Source of the DNA: Albugo candida
Lineage: Eukaryota > Oomycota > Peronosporomycetes > Albuginales > Albuginaceae
Length of the DNA: 28,159 nucleotides
Reading direction: 5' to 3'
NCBI GenBank assembly: GCA_905220665.1
Contig: CAJNAR010000087.1
Span: 1 to 28,159, forward strand
Of this stretch, positions 1 to 10,539 are shown in pieces (the stretch's first letter is position 1; each line of letters opens with the position of its first letter). The notes below the pieces were generated by a model. That model ran no database searches. It saw nothing but the letters and a program-made list of their open reading frames with translations, and had not been told where the DNA came from. Position numbers and translations under genes: made by a program.

Positions 1-57
1 GTGGGAAAGCTATGATCAAGTAGTTTGTTTTGTCTGCTTTTAATATTCTCTGAGAGC

Positions 58-85
58 TTCCCGCTTGTAATGTACAACTCGGGAA
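58..85. other. Imperfect inverted repeat (hairpin) in the monomer, representative copy
   Basis: Outer arms TTCCCG (58-63) and CGGGAA (80-85) and inner arms TTGTA (65-69) and TACAA (73-77) give 11 possible base pairs. There is a small internal loop (C opposite CT) and a 3-base loop ATG. The element recurs in every monomer. Two exchangeable bases lie opposite each other in the outer stem: TTCCTG pairs with CAGGAA in nine monomers, while 47 intact monomers keep TTCCCG/CGGGAA. M37 has lost one C of the left arm and M53 one A of the inner arm. Function is unknown; the element could matter as DNA cruciform or in a transcript. Confidence 0.75.
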
Positions 86-133
86 AAGGATACGGGCAAA
101 CAAGAACGTGGTCTCGTGCAACGGAATATAAGC

Positions 134-139
134 AATAAA
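134..139 (+). other. AATAAA hexamer, representative copy
   Basis: The sequence AGCAATAAA recurs at the same place in essentially every monomer on the plus strand; it is AGCGATAAA in M52 near 18,050. It equals the canonical metazoan polyadenylation hexamer. No downstream GU-rich element was verified, so a role in ending satellite transcripts is only possible. Confidence 0.4.
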
Positions 140-148
140 TTGTACAAT
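139..148. other. 10-bp palindrome ATTGTACAAT, representative copy
   Basis: This is a perfect self-complementary decamer. In many other monomers the first base pair is lost (AACTGTACAAT or AAGTGTACAAT). In M37 and M49 it is replaced by CTGTATAAATCG. Its TGTACAA core also occurs about 70 bases upstream within the hairpin, followed by CTCG instead of TTCG or TTTG, suggesting a short internal duplication. Confidence 0.6.
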
Positions 149-183
149 TTGACTATTTTTAGCAAAGTAAAAAATATGGATGA

Positions 184-198
184 TTTCTTTTTTCTTAG
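184..198 (+). other. Pyrimidine tract ending in YAG, representative copy
   Basis: A pure T/C run ends in TTAG; in M57, M72, M74 and M80 it ends in TCTCAG. It recurs in every monomer in two main forms, TTTCTTCTTTCTTAG and TTTCTTTTTTCTTAG, and is shortened in M43 (near 14,941) and by one base in M67 (near 23,368). The shape matches a eukaryotic 3' splice acceptor. Nothing else here suggests splicing, so this may be coincidence. Confidence 0.35.
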
Positions 199-279
199 CT
201 ATGCTACACACAAACGTGATGTTGAACGTCGAAAAAAAATCAAAAATAGCAGAAAGTCGGATATGAGATGCCTCACACG

Positions 280-291
280 TACGATATCGTA
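280..291. other. 12-bp perfect palindrome TACGATATCGTA, representative copy
   Basis: This self-complementary 12-mer sits in the variable part of the monomer. I count 67 of 80 monomers with it intact. The exceptions are the nine class C copies and M53 (TATCATA in the right half), M18 (GAAATCG) and M20 and M22 (final A to G). It contains an EcoRV site; a second GATATC lies 31 bases downstream. In class B monomers, bases on both sides differ strongly from class A while this core is unchanged. That is what a protein-binding site under constraint would look like, though no binding protein is implied. Confidence 0.75.
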
Positions 292-2458
292 GTGATATTG
301 TGTCAATGACTAGGATATCTTCCTCATGAAACATTTGATACCTGATAATGGGTGTGGGAAAGCTATGATCAAGTAGTTTGTTTTGTCTGCTTTTTATATT
401 CTCTGAGAGCTTCCCGCTTGTAATGTACAACTCGGGAAAAGGATACGGGCAAACAAGAACGTGGTCTCGTGCAACGGAATATAAGCAATAAATTGTACAA
501 TTTGACTATTTTTAGCAAAGTACAAAATATGGATGATTTCTTCTTTCTTAGCTATGCTACACACAATCGTGATGTTGAACGTCGAAAAAAATCAAAAATA
601 GCAGAAAGTCGGATATGAGATGCCTCACACGTACGATATCGTAGTGATATTGTGTCAATGACTAGGATATCTTCCTCATGAAACATTTGATACCTGATAA
701 TGGGTGGGAAAGCTATGATCAAGTAGTTTGTTTTGTCTGCTTTTTATATTCTCTGAGAGCTTCCCGCTTGTAATGTACAACTCGGGAAAAGAATACGGGC
801 AAACAAGAACGTGGTCTCGTGCAACGGAATATAAGCAATAAATTGTACAATTTGACTATTTTTAGCAAAGTACAAAATATAGATGATTTCTTCTTTCTTA
901 GCTATGCTACACACAAACGTGATGTTGAACGTCGAAAAAAATCAAAAATAGCAGAAAGTCGGATATGAGATGCCTCACACGTACGATATCGTAGTGATAT
1001 TGTGTTAATGACTAGGATATCTTCCTCATGAAACATTTTATACCTGATAATGGGTGTGGGAAAGCTATGATCAAGTAATTTGTTTTGTCTGCTTTTTATA
1101 TTCTCTGAGAGCTTCCCGCTTGTAATGTACAACTCGGGAAAAGAATACGGGCAAACAAGAACGTGGTCTCGTGCAACGGAATATAGGCAATAAATTGTAC
1201 AATTCGACTATTTTTAGCAAAGTACAAAAAATGGATGATTTCTTTTTTCTTAGCTATGCTACACACAAACGTGATGTTGAACGTCGAAAAAAATCAAAAA
1301 TAGCAGAAAGTCGGATATGAGATGCCTCACACGTACGATATCGTAGTGATATTGTGTTAATGACTAGGATATCTTCCTCATGAAACATTTGATACCTGAT
1401 AATGGGTGTGGGAAGCTATGATCAAGTAATTTGTTTTGTCTGCTTTTTATATTCTCTGAGAGCTTCCCGCTTGTAATGTACAACTCGGGAAAAGGATACG
1501 AGCAAACAAGAACGTGGTCTTGTGCAACGGAATATAAGCAATAAACTGTACAATTCGACTATTTTTAGCAAAGTACAAAATATGGATAATTTCTTCTTTC
1601 TTAGCTATGCTACACACAATCGTGATGTTGCACGTCGAAAAAATCAAAAATAGCAGAAAGTCGGATATGAGATGCCTCACACGTACGATATCGTAGTGAT
1701 ATTGTGTTAATGACTAGGATATCTTCCTCATGAAACATTTTATACCTGATAATGGGTGTGGGAAAGCTATGATCAAGTAATTTGTTTTGTCTGCTTTTTA
1801 TATTCTCTGAGAGCTTCCCGCTTGTAATGTACAACTCGGGAAAAGGATACGAGCAAACAAGAACGTGGTCTTGTGCAACGGAATATAAGCAATAAATTGT
1901 ACAATTCGACTGTTTTTAGCAAAGTACAAAATATGGATGATTTCTTTTTTCTTAGCTATGCTACACACAAACGTAATGTTGAACGTCGAAAAAAATCAAA
2001 AATAGCAGAGAGTCGGATATGAGATGCCTCACACGTACGATATCGTAGTGATATTGTGTAAATGACCAGGATATCTTCCTCATGAACATTTTATCCTGAT
2101 AATGGGTGTGGGAAAGCTATGATCAAGTAGTTTGTTTTGTCTGCTTTTTATATTCTCTGAGAGCTTCCTGCTTGTAATGTACAACTCAGGAAAAGGATAC
2201 GGGCAAACAAGAACGTGGTCTCGTGCAACGGAATATAAGCAATAAATTGTACAATTCGACTGTTTTTAGCAAAGTAAAAAATATGGATGATTTCTTTTTT
2301 CTTAGCTATGCTACACACAAACGTGATGTTGAACGTCGAAAAAATCAAAAATAGCAGAAAGTCGGATATGAGATGCCTCACACGTACGATATCGTAGTGA
2401 TATTGTGTAAATGACTAGGATATCTTCCTCATGAAACATTTGATACCTGATAATGGGT

Positions 2459-2807
2459 GTGGGAAGCTATCATCAAATAGTTTGTTTTGTCTGCTTTTTA
2501 GATTCTCTGAGAGCTTCCCGCTTGTAATGTACAACTCGGGAAAAGGATACGGGCAAACAAGAACGTGGTCTCGTGCAACGGAATATAAGCAATAAATTGT
2601 ACAATTCGACTATTTTTAGCAAAGTACAAAATATGGATGATTTCTTTTTTCTTAGCTATGCTACACACAAACGTGATGTTGAACGTCGAAAAAAACAAAA
2701 ATAGCAGAAAGTCGGATATGAGATTCTACACACGTACGATATCGTAGTTAATTATATAACTGAATAGGATATCTTCCTCATGAAACATTTTGTTACTGAT
2801 AATGGGT
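2459..2807 (+). repeat. Class B monomer M8
   Basis: The box flanking the palindrome is TTCTACACACG on the left and GTTAATTATATAACTGAATAGG on the right in place of the class A versions, and the tail reads CATTTTGTTACTG. The core TACGATATCGTA is intact. It starts with the one-base-shorter GGGAAGCTATCATC and has TTTAGATTC. It opens the first pentamer. Confidence 0.85.
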
Positions 2808-4214
2808 GTGGGAAAGTTATGATGAAGTAATTTGTTTTGTCTGCTTTTTATATTCTCTGAGAGCTTCCCGCTTGTAATGTACAACTCGGGAAAAGAATAC
2901 GGGCAAACAAGAACGTGGTCTCGTGCAACGGAATATAAGCAATAAATTGTACAATTCGACTATTTTTAGCAAAGTACAAAATATGGATGATTTCTTTTTT
3001 CTTAGCTATGATACACACAATCGTGATGTTGAACGTCGAAAAAATCCAAAAATAGCAGAAAGTCGGATATGAGATGCCTCACACGTACGATATCGTAGTG
3101 ATATTGTGTCAATGACTAGGATATCTTCCTCATGAAACATTTCACACCTGATAATGGGTGTGGGTAAGCTATGATCAAGTATTTTGTTTTGTCTGCTTTT
3201 AATATTCTCTGAGAGCTTCCCGCTTGTAATGTACAACTCGGGAAAAGGATACGGGCAAACAAGAACGTGGTCTCGTGCAACGGAATATAAGCAATAAATT
3301 GTACAATTCGACTGTTTTTAGCAAAGTACAAAATATGGATGATTTCTTCTTTCTTAGCTATGCTACACACAATCGTGATGTTGCACGTCGAAAAAAATCA
3401 AAAATAGCAGAAAGTCGGATATGAGATGCCTCACACGTACGATATCGTAGTGATATTGTGTAAATGACTAGGATATCTTCCTCATGAAACATTTGATACC
3501 TGATAATGGGTTTGGGAAAGCTATGATGAAGTAATTTGTTTTGTCTGCTTTTTATATTCTGTAAAACCTTCCCGCTTGTAATGTACAACTCGGGAAAAGG
3601 ATACGGGCAAACAAGAACGTGGTCTCGTGCAACGGAATATAAGCAATAAACTGTACAATTCGACTATTTTTAGCAAAGTACAAAATATGGATGATTTCTT
3701 CTTTCTTAGCTATGCTACACACAATCGTGATGTTGAACGTCGAAAAAATCCAAAAATAGCAGAAAGTCGGATATGAGATGCCTCACACGTACGATATCGT
3801 AGTGATATTGTGTAAATGACTAGGATATCTTCCTCATGAACATTTTATATCTGATAATGAGTGTGGGAAAGCTATGATCAAGTAGTTTGTTTTGTCTGCT
3901 TTTTATATTCTCTGAGAGCTTCCCGCTTGTAATGTACAACTCAGGAAAAGGATACGGGCAAACAAGAACGTGGTCTCGTGCAACGGAATATAAGCAATAA
4001 ACTGTACAATTCGACTATTTTTAGCAAAGTACAAAATATGGATGATTTCTTCTTTCTTAGCTATGCTACACACAATCGTGATGTTGCACGTCGAAAAAAA
4101 TCAAAAATAGCAGAAAGTCGGATATGAGATGCCTCACACGTACGATATCGTAGTGATATTGTGTTAATGACTAGGATATCTTCCTCATGAAACATTTGAT
4201 ACCTGATAATTGGT
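2459..4214 (+). repeat. Pentamer HOR copy 1 (M8-M12)
   Basis: The five monomers have anchors at 2733, 3084, 3436, 3788 and 4139. The slots have a fixed character. Slot 1 is class B with TTCTACACACG, GTTAATTATATAAC and TTGTTACTG. Slot 2 ends CATTTCACACC and leads into GGGTAAGC and AGTATTTTG. Slot 3 ends GGGTTTGGG, so slot 4 begins with TTCTGTAAAACC. Slots 4 and 5 are ordinary class A. The same order recurs about 1,755 bp downstream. Confidence 0.85.
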
Positions 4215-4562
4215 GTGGGAAGCTATCATCAAATAGTTTGTTTTGTCTGCTTTTTAGATTCTCTGAGAGCTTCCCGCTTGTAATGTACAACTCGGGAAAA
4301 GGATACGGGCAAACAAGAACGTGGTCTCGTGCAACGAATATAAGCAATAAATTGTACAATTCGACTATTTTTAGCAAAGTACAAAATATGGATGATTTCT
4401 TTTTTCTTAGCTATGCTACACACAATCGTGATGTTGAACGTCGAAAAAAACAAAAATAGCAGAAAGTCGGATATGAGATTCTACACACGTACGATATCGT
4501 AGTTAATTATATAACTGAATAGGATATCTTCCTCATGAAACATTTTGTTACTGATAATGGGT
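4215..4562 (+). repeat. Class B monomer M13
   Basis: It carries the same diagnostic box and tail as M8, 1,755 bp downstream, including GGGAAGCTATCATC and TTTAGATTC. It lacks one G in GCAACGAATATAAG (near 4333). Confidence 0.85.
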
Positions 4563-5968
4563 GTGGGAAAGTTATGATGAAGTAATTTGTTTTGTCTGCT
4601 TTTTATATTCTCTGAGAGCTTCCCGCTTGTAATGTACAACTCAGGAAAAGGATACGGGCAAACAAGAACGTGGTCTCGTGCAACGGAATATAACCAATAA
4701 ATTGTACAATTCGACTATTTTTAGCAAAGTACAAAATATGGATGATTTCTTTTTTCTTAGCTATGATACACACAATCGTGATGTTGAACGTCGAAAAAAT
4801 CCAAAAATAGCAGAAAGTCGGATATGAGATGCCTCACACGTACGATATCGTAGTGATATTGTGTCAATGACTAGGATATCTTCCTCATGAAACATTTCAC
4901 ACCTGATAATGGGTGTGGGTAAGCTATGATCAAGTATTTTGTTTTGTCTGCTTTTAATATTCTCTGAGAGCTTCCCGCTTGTAATGTACAACTCGGGAAA
5001 AGGATACGGGCAAACAAGAACGTGGTCTCGTGCAACGGAATATAAGCAATAAATTGTACAATTCGACTGTTTTTAGCAAAGTACAAAATATGGATGATTT
5101 CTTTTTTCTTAGCTATGCTACACACAAACGTGATGTTGAACGTCGAAAAAAATCAAAAATAGCAGAAAGTCGGATATGAGATGCCTCACACGTACGATAT
5201 CGTAGTGATATTGTGTAAATGACTAGGATATCTTCCTCATGAAACATTTGATACCTGATAATGGGTTTGGGAAAGCTATGATGAAGTAATTTGTTTTGTC
5301 TGCTTTTTATATTCTGTAAAACCTTCCCGCTTGTAATGTACAACTCGGGAAAAGGATACGGGCAAACAAGAACGTGGTCTCGTGCAACGGAATATAAGCA
5401 ATAAACTGTACAATTCGACTATTTTTAGCAAAGTACAAAATATGGATGATTTCTTCTTTCTTAGCTATGCTACACACAATCGTGATGTTGCACGTCGAAA
5501 AAAACAAAAATAGCAGAAAGTCGGATATGAGATGCCTCACACGTACGATATCGTAGTGATATTGTGTTAATTACTAGGATATCTTCCTCATGAAACATTT
5601 TATACCTGATAATGAGTGTGGGAAAGCTATGATCAAGTAGTTTGTTTTGTCTGCTTTTTATATTCTCTGAGAGCTTCCCGCTTGTAATGTACAACTCAGG
5701 AAAAGGATACGGGCAAACAAGAACATGGTCTCGTGCAACGGAATATAAGCAATAAACTGTACAATTCGACTATTTTTAGCAAAGTACAAAATATGGATGA
5801 TTTCTTCTTTCTTAGCTATGCTACACACAATCGTGATGTTGCACGTCGAAAAAATCAAAAATAGCAGAAAGTCGGATATGAGATGCCTCACACGTACGAT
5901 ATCGTAGTGATGTTGTGTTAATGACTATGATATCTTCCTCATGAAACATATTATACCTGATAATGGGT
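4215..5968 (+). repeat. Pentamer HOR copy 2 (M13-M17)
   Basis: Anchors are at 4488, 4839, 5191, 5542 and 5893. Class B again occupies slot 1, CATTTCACACC slot 2 and GGGTTTGGG slot 3, with TTCTGTAAAACC in slot 4 at 5313, exactly 1,755 bp after the first at 3558. M17 has odd changes: GATGTTGTGTTAATGACTATG and CATATTATACC. Confidence 0.85.
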
Positions 5969-6319
5969 GTGGGAAAGCTATGATCAAGTAGTTTGTTTTG
6001 TCTGCTTTTTATATTCTCTGAGAGCTTCCTGCTTGTAATGTACAACTCGGGAAAAGGATACGGGCAAACAAGAACGTGGTCTCGTGCAACGGAATATAAG
6101 CAATAAATTGTACAATTCGACTGTTTTTAGCAAAGTACAAAATATGGATGATTTCTTTTTTCTTAGCTATGCTACACACAATCGTGATGTTGCACGTCGA
6201 AAAAAATCAAAAATAGCAGAAAGTCGGATATGAGATTCTACACACGTACGAAATCGTAGTAAATTATATAACTGAATAGGATATCTTCCTCATGAAACAT
6301 ATTATACCTGATAATGGGT
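5969..6319 (+). repeat. Degenerate class B monomer M18
   Basis: It has TTCTACACACG on the left but CGAAATCGTAGTAAATTATATAAC on the right, so the palindrome and its EcoRV site are lost. The tail is CATATTATACC, as in M17, rather than the class B TTGTTACTG. It occupies slot 1 of the third pentamer. Confidence 0.8.
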
Positions 6320-7729
6320 GTGGGAAAGCTATGATCAAGTAGTTTGTTTTGTCTGCTTTTTATATTCTCTGAGAGCTTCCTGCTTGTAATGTACAACTCG
6401 GGAAAAGGATACGGGCAAACAAGAACGTGGTCTCGTGCAACGGAATATAAGCAATAAATTGTACAATTCGACTGTTTTTAGCAAAGTACAAAATATGGAT
6501 GATTTCTTTTTTCTTAGCTATGCTACACACAAACGTGATGTTGAACGTCGAAAAAAAATCAAAAATAGCAGAAAGTCGGATATGAGATGCCTCACACGTA
6601 CGATATCGTAGTGATATTGTGTCAATGACTAGGATATCTTCCTCATGAAACATTTCACACCTGATAATGGGTGTGGGTAAGCTATGATCAAGTATTTTGT
6701 TTTGTATGCTTTTAATATTCTCTGAGAGCTTCCCGCTTGTAATGTACAACTCGGGAAAAGGATACGGGCAAACAAGAACGTGGTCTCGTGCAACGGAATA
6801 TAAGCAATAAATTGTACAATTCGACTGTTTTTAGCAAAGTACAAAATATGGATGATTTCTTTTTTCTTAGCTATGCTACACACAAACGTGATGTTGAACG
6901 TCGAAAAAAATCAAAAATAGCAGAAAGTCGGATATGAGATGCCTCACACGTACGATATCGTGGTGATATTGTGTAAATGACTAGGATATCTTCCTCATGA
7001 AACATTTGATACCTGATAATGGGTTTGGGAAAGCTATGATGAAGTAATTTGTTTTGTCTGCTTTTTATATTCTGTAAAACCTTCCCGCTTGTAATGTACA
7101 ACTCGGGAAAAGGATACGGGCAAACAAGAACGTGGTCTCGTGCAACGGAATATAAGCAATAAATTGTACAATTCGACTGTTTTTAGCAAAGTACAAAATA
7201 TGGATGATTTCTTTTTTCTTAGCTATGCTACACACAAACGTGATGTTGAACGTCGAAAAAAATCAAAAATAGCAGAAAGTCGGATATGAGATGCCTCACA
7301 CGTACGATATCGTAGTGATATTGTGTCAATGACTAGGATATCTTCCTCATGAAACATTTCACACCTGATAATGGGTGTGGGTAAGCTATGATCAAGTATT
7401 TTGTTTTGTATGCTTTTAATATTCTCTGAGAGCTTCCCGCTTGTAATGTACAACTCGGGAAAAGGATACGGGCAAACAAGAACGTGGTCTCGTGCAACGG
7501 AATATAAGCAATAAATTGTACAATTCGACTGTTTTTAGCAAAGTACAAAATATGGATGATTTCTTTTTTCTTAGCTATGCTACACACAAACGTGATGTTG
7601 AACGTCGAAAAAAAATCAAAAATAGCAGAAAGTCGGATATGAGATGCCTCACACGTACGATATCGTGGTGATATTGTGTAAATGACTAGGATATCTTCCT
7701 CATGAAACATTTGATACCTGATAATGGGT
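5969..7729 (+). repeat. Pentamer HOR copy 3 (M18-M22), slots 4-5 replaced
   Basis: Anchors are at 6245, 6597, 6949, 7301 and 7654. Slot 1 is a degenerate class B (CGAAATCGTAGTAAATTATATAAC). Slots 2 and 3 match the earlier copies. Slots 4 and 5 are a second copy of slots 2 and 3 instead of the expected class A units, yet the next class B monomer still falls in the expected pentamer register (anchor 8006). Confidence 0.8.
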
Positions 7730-7868
7730 TTGGGAAAGCTATGATGAAGTAATTTGTTTTGTCTGCTTTTTATATTCTGTAAAACCTTCCCGCTTGTAAT
7801 GTACAACTCGGGAAAAGGATACGGGCAAACAAGAACGTGGTCTCGTGCAACGGAATATAAGCAATAAA
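6382..7868 (+). repeat. Near-identical 705-bp (two-monomer) tandem duplication
   Basis: Bases 6382-7163 and 7087-7868 match at an offset of 704-705. By eye the only differences are in the length of the A-run after CGTCG. Both copies share TTTTGTATGC (near 6701 and 7405), where other monomers have TTTTGTCTGC, and CGTGGTGATATTG instead of CGTAGTGATATTG. Shared private variants mark this as a recent local duplication or conversion. Confidence 0.8.
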
Positions 7869-8432
7869 CTGTACAATTCGACTATTTTTAGCAAAGTACA
7901 AAATATGGATGATTTCTTCTTTCTTAGTTATGCTACACACAATCGTGATGTTGCACGTCGAAAAAAATCAAAAATAGCAGAAAGTCGGATATGAGATTCT
8001 ACACACGTACGATATCGTAGTTAATTATATAACTGAATAGGATATCTTCCTCATGAAACATTTTGTTACTGATAATGGGTGTGGGAAAGTTATGATGAAG
8101 TAATTTGTTTTGTCTGCTTTTTATATTCTCTGAGAGCTTCCCGCTTGTAATGTACAACTCGGGAAAAGAATACGGGCAAACAAGAACGTGGTCTCGTGCA
8201 ACGGAATATAAGCAATAAATTGTACAATTCGACTATTTTTAGCAAAGTACAAAATATGGATGATTTCTTTTTTCTTAGCTATGATACACACAATCGTGAT
8301 GTTGAACGTCGAAAAAATCCAAAAATAGCAGAAAGTCGGATATGAGATGCCTCACACGTACGATATCGTAGTGATATTGTGTTAATGACTAGGATATCTG
8401 CCTCATGAAACATTTGATACCTGATAATGGGT
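7730..8432 (+). repeat. Class B monomer M23 and following class A monomer M24
   Basis: M23 (anchor 8006) has the full class B box and tail and opens what would be a fourth pentamer, but only this slot follows the pattern. Its left part has TTCTGTAAAACC (7776). M24 (anchor 8357) is class A and ends in GGGAAGCTATCATC, the variant that precedes the next class monomer, M25. Here the pentamer marker switches from class B to class C. Confidence 0.75.
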
Positions 8433-8782
8433 GTGGGAAGCTATCATCAAATAGTTTGTTTTGTCTGCTTTTTAGATTCTCTGAGAGCTTCCCGCTTGTA
8501 ATGTACAACTCGGGAAAAGGATACGGGCAAACAAGAACGTGGTCTCGTGCAACGGAATATAAGCAATAAACTGTACAATTCGACTATTTTTAGCAAAGTA
8601 CAAAATATGGATGATTTCTTCTTTCTTAGCTATGCTACACACATTCGTGATGTTGCACGTCGAAAAAAATCAAAAATAGCAGAAAGTCGGATATGAGATT
8701 CTACACACGTACGATATCATAGTCAATGATATAACTGAATAGGATATCTTCCTCATGAAACATTTTGTTACTGATAATGGGT
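8433..8782 (+). repeat. Class C monomer M25
   Basis: It has TTCTACACACG left of the core and ATATCATAGTCAATGATAT spanning its right half, then CATTTTGTTACTG. The palindrome is altered by one G-to-A change, but a 7-bp-arm inverted repeat (ATATCAT/ATGATAT, 5-base spacer) is created. Confidence 0.85.
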
Positions 8783-9133
8783 GTGGGAAAGCTATGATGA
8801 AGTAATTTGTTTTGTCTGCTTTTTATATTCTCTGAGAGCTTCCCGCTTGTAATGTACAACTCGGGAAAAGAATACGGGCAAACAAGAACGTGGTCGCGTG
8901 CAACGGAATATAAGCAATAAATTGTACAATTCGACTGTTTTTAGCAAAGTACAAAATATGGATGATTTCTTTTTTCTTAGCTATGCTACACACAAACGTG
9001 ATGTTGAACGTCGAAAAAAATCAAAAATAGCAGAGAGTCGGATATGAGATGCCTCACACGTACGATATCGTAGTGATATTGTGTAAATGACCAGGATATC
9101 TTCCTCATGAACATTTGATACCTGATAATGGGT

Positions 9134-9484
9134 GTGGGAAAGCTATGATCAAGTAGTTTGTTTTGTCTGCTTTTTATATTCTCTGAGAGCTTCCTGCTTG
9201 TAATGTACAACTCAGGAAAAGGATACGGGCAAACAAGAACGTGGTCTCGTGCAACGGAATATAAGCAATAAACTGTACAATTCGACTATTTTTAGCAAAG
9301 TACAAAATATGGATGATTTCTTCTTTCTTAGCTATGCTACACACAATCGTGATGTTGCACGTCGAAAAAAATCAAAAATAGCAGAAAGTCGGATATGAGA
9401 TTCTACACACGTACGATATCATAGTCAATGATATAACTGAATAGGATATCTTCCTCATGAAACATTTTGTTACTGATAATGGGT
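9134..9484 (+). repeat. Class C monomer M27
   Basis: It has the full class C box and tail, two monomers after M25. It carries CCTG/CAGG in the hairpin and is followed by a GGTCGCGTGC monomer. Confidence 0.85.
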
Positions 9485-10188
9485 GTGGGAAAGCTATGAT
9501 GAAGTAATTTGTTTTGTCTGCTTTTTATATTCTCTGAGAGCTTCCCGCTTGTAATGTACAACTCGGGAAAAGAATACGGGCAAACAAGAACGTGGTCGCG
9601 TGCAACGGAATATAAGCAATAAATTGTACAATTCGACTGTTTTTAGCAAAGTACAAAATATGGATGATTTCTTTTTTCTTAGCTATGCTACACACAAACG
9701 TGATGTTGAACGTCGAAAAAATCCAAAAATAGCAGAAAGTCGGATATGAGATGCCTCACACGTACGATATCGTAGTGATATTGTTTAAATGACTAGGATA
9801 TCTTCCTCATGAAACATTTGATACCTGATAATGGGTGTGGGAAAGCTATGATCAAGTAGTTTGTTTTGTCTGCTTTTTATATTCTCTGAGAGCTTCCTGC
9901 TTGTAATGTACAACTCAGGAAAAGGATACGGGCAAACAAGAACGTGGTCTCGTGCAACGGAATATAAGCAATAAACTGTACAATTCGACTATTTTTAGCA
10001 AAGTACAAAATATGGATGATTTCTTCTTTCTTAGCTATGCTACACACAATCGTGATGTTGAACGTCGAAAAAATCCAAAAATAGCAGAAAGTCGGATATG
10101 AGATGCCTCACACGTACGATATCGTAGTGATATTGTTTAAATGACTAGGATATCTTCCTCATGAAACATTTGATACCTGATAATGGGT

Positions 10189-10539
10189 GTGGGAAAGCTA
10201 TGATCAAGTAGTTTGTTTTGTCTGCTTTTTATATTCTCTGAGAGCTTCCTGCTTGTAATGTACAACTCAGGAAAAGGATACGGGCAAACAAGAACGTGGT
10301 CTCGTGCAACGGAATATAAGCAATAAACTGTACAATTCGACTATTTTTAGCAAAGTACAAAATATGGATGATTTCTTCTTTCTTAGCTATGCTACACACA
10401 ATCGTGATGTTGCACGTCGAAAAAAATCAAAAATAGCAGAAAGTCGGATATGAGATTCTACACACGTACGATATCATAGTCAATGATATAACTGAATAGG
10501 ATATCTTCCTCATGAAACATTTTGTTACTGATAATGGGT
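10189..10539 (+). repeat. Class C monomer M30
   Basis: It has the full class C box and tail, three monomers after M27. It carries CCTG/CAGG in the hairpin and is followed by a GGTCGCGTGC monomer. Confidence 0.85.

Larger units (their letters stand above)
1..353 (+). repeat. Reference monomer (M1, class A) with internal map
   Basis: This is the first complete copy, used here as the map for all others. In order it contains: the boundary motif GTGGGAAAGC (1-10); TTCTCTGAGAGC before the hairpin; an imperfect hairpin (58-85); AATAAA (134-139); the palindrome ATTGTACAAT (139-148); a pyrimidine tract ending in TTAG (184-198); the A-run after CGTCG (from about 231); the palindrome TACGATATCGTA (280-291); a second GATATC (314-319); and the variable trinucleotide in CATTTGATACC near the end. 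A hand count on the neighbouring M2 gives about 37% GC, with 13 CpG against about 12 expected from base composition. The start phase is arbitrary, because no boundary is biologically defined in a tandem array. Confidence 0.9.
1..2458 (+). repeat. Left domain: M1-M7, mainly class A, no clear HOR
   Basis: Seven monomers have anchors at 278, 630, 980, 1332, 1682, 2034 and 2383. All have the class A box (GTAGTGATATTGTG). M5 and M6 carry the linked pair GATACGAGC and GGTCTTGTG, and M5 also has GGATAATTTC. That combination recurs at M58-M59 (20.1-20.5 kb). M2 lacks a TG at its right boundary (GGGTGGGAA near 701). M7 carries the paired hairpin change CCTG/CAGG. No regular multi-monomer period is visible. 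Confidence 0.85.
8433..10188 (+). repeat. Class C pentamer copy 1 (M25-M29)
   Basis: Anchors are at 8708 (C), 9059, 9410 (C), 9761 and 10113. Class C monomers sit in slots 1 and 3. The monomer after each C carries GGTCGCGTGC in place of GGTCTCGTGC, and slots 2 and 4 also have AAAAGAATACGGG. M28 and M29 share the rare ATTGTTTAAATG. The order recurs about 1,757 bp downstream. Confidence 0.8.

Noticed and set aside
4187..4459. Plus-strand open frame of 90 codons starting at a true ATG
   Set aside because: It exists only because of local indels in M12-M13. The same region in other monomers is closed, and the product resembles nothing.
7333..7806. The longest open frame (157 codons, minus strand)
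   Set aside because: It arises where an 8-A run shifts frame and bypasses a stop in the duplicated 705-bp segment. The equivalent frame is broken in sister monomers.
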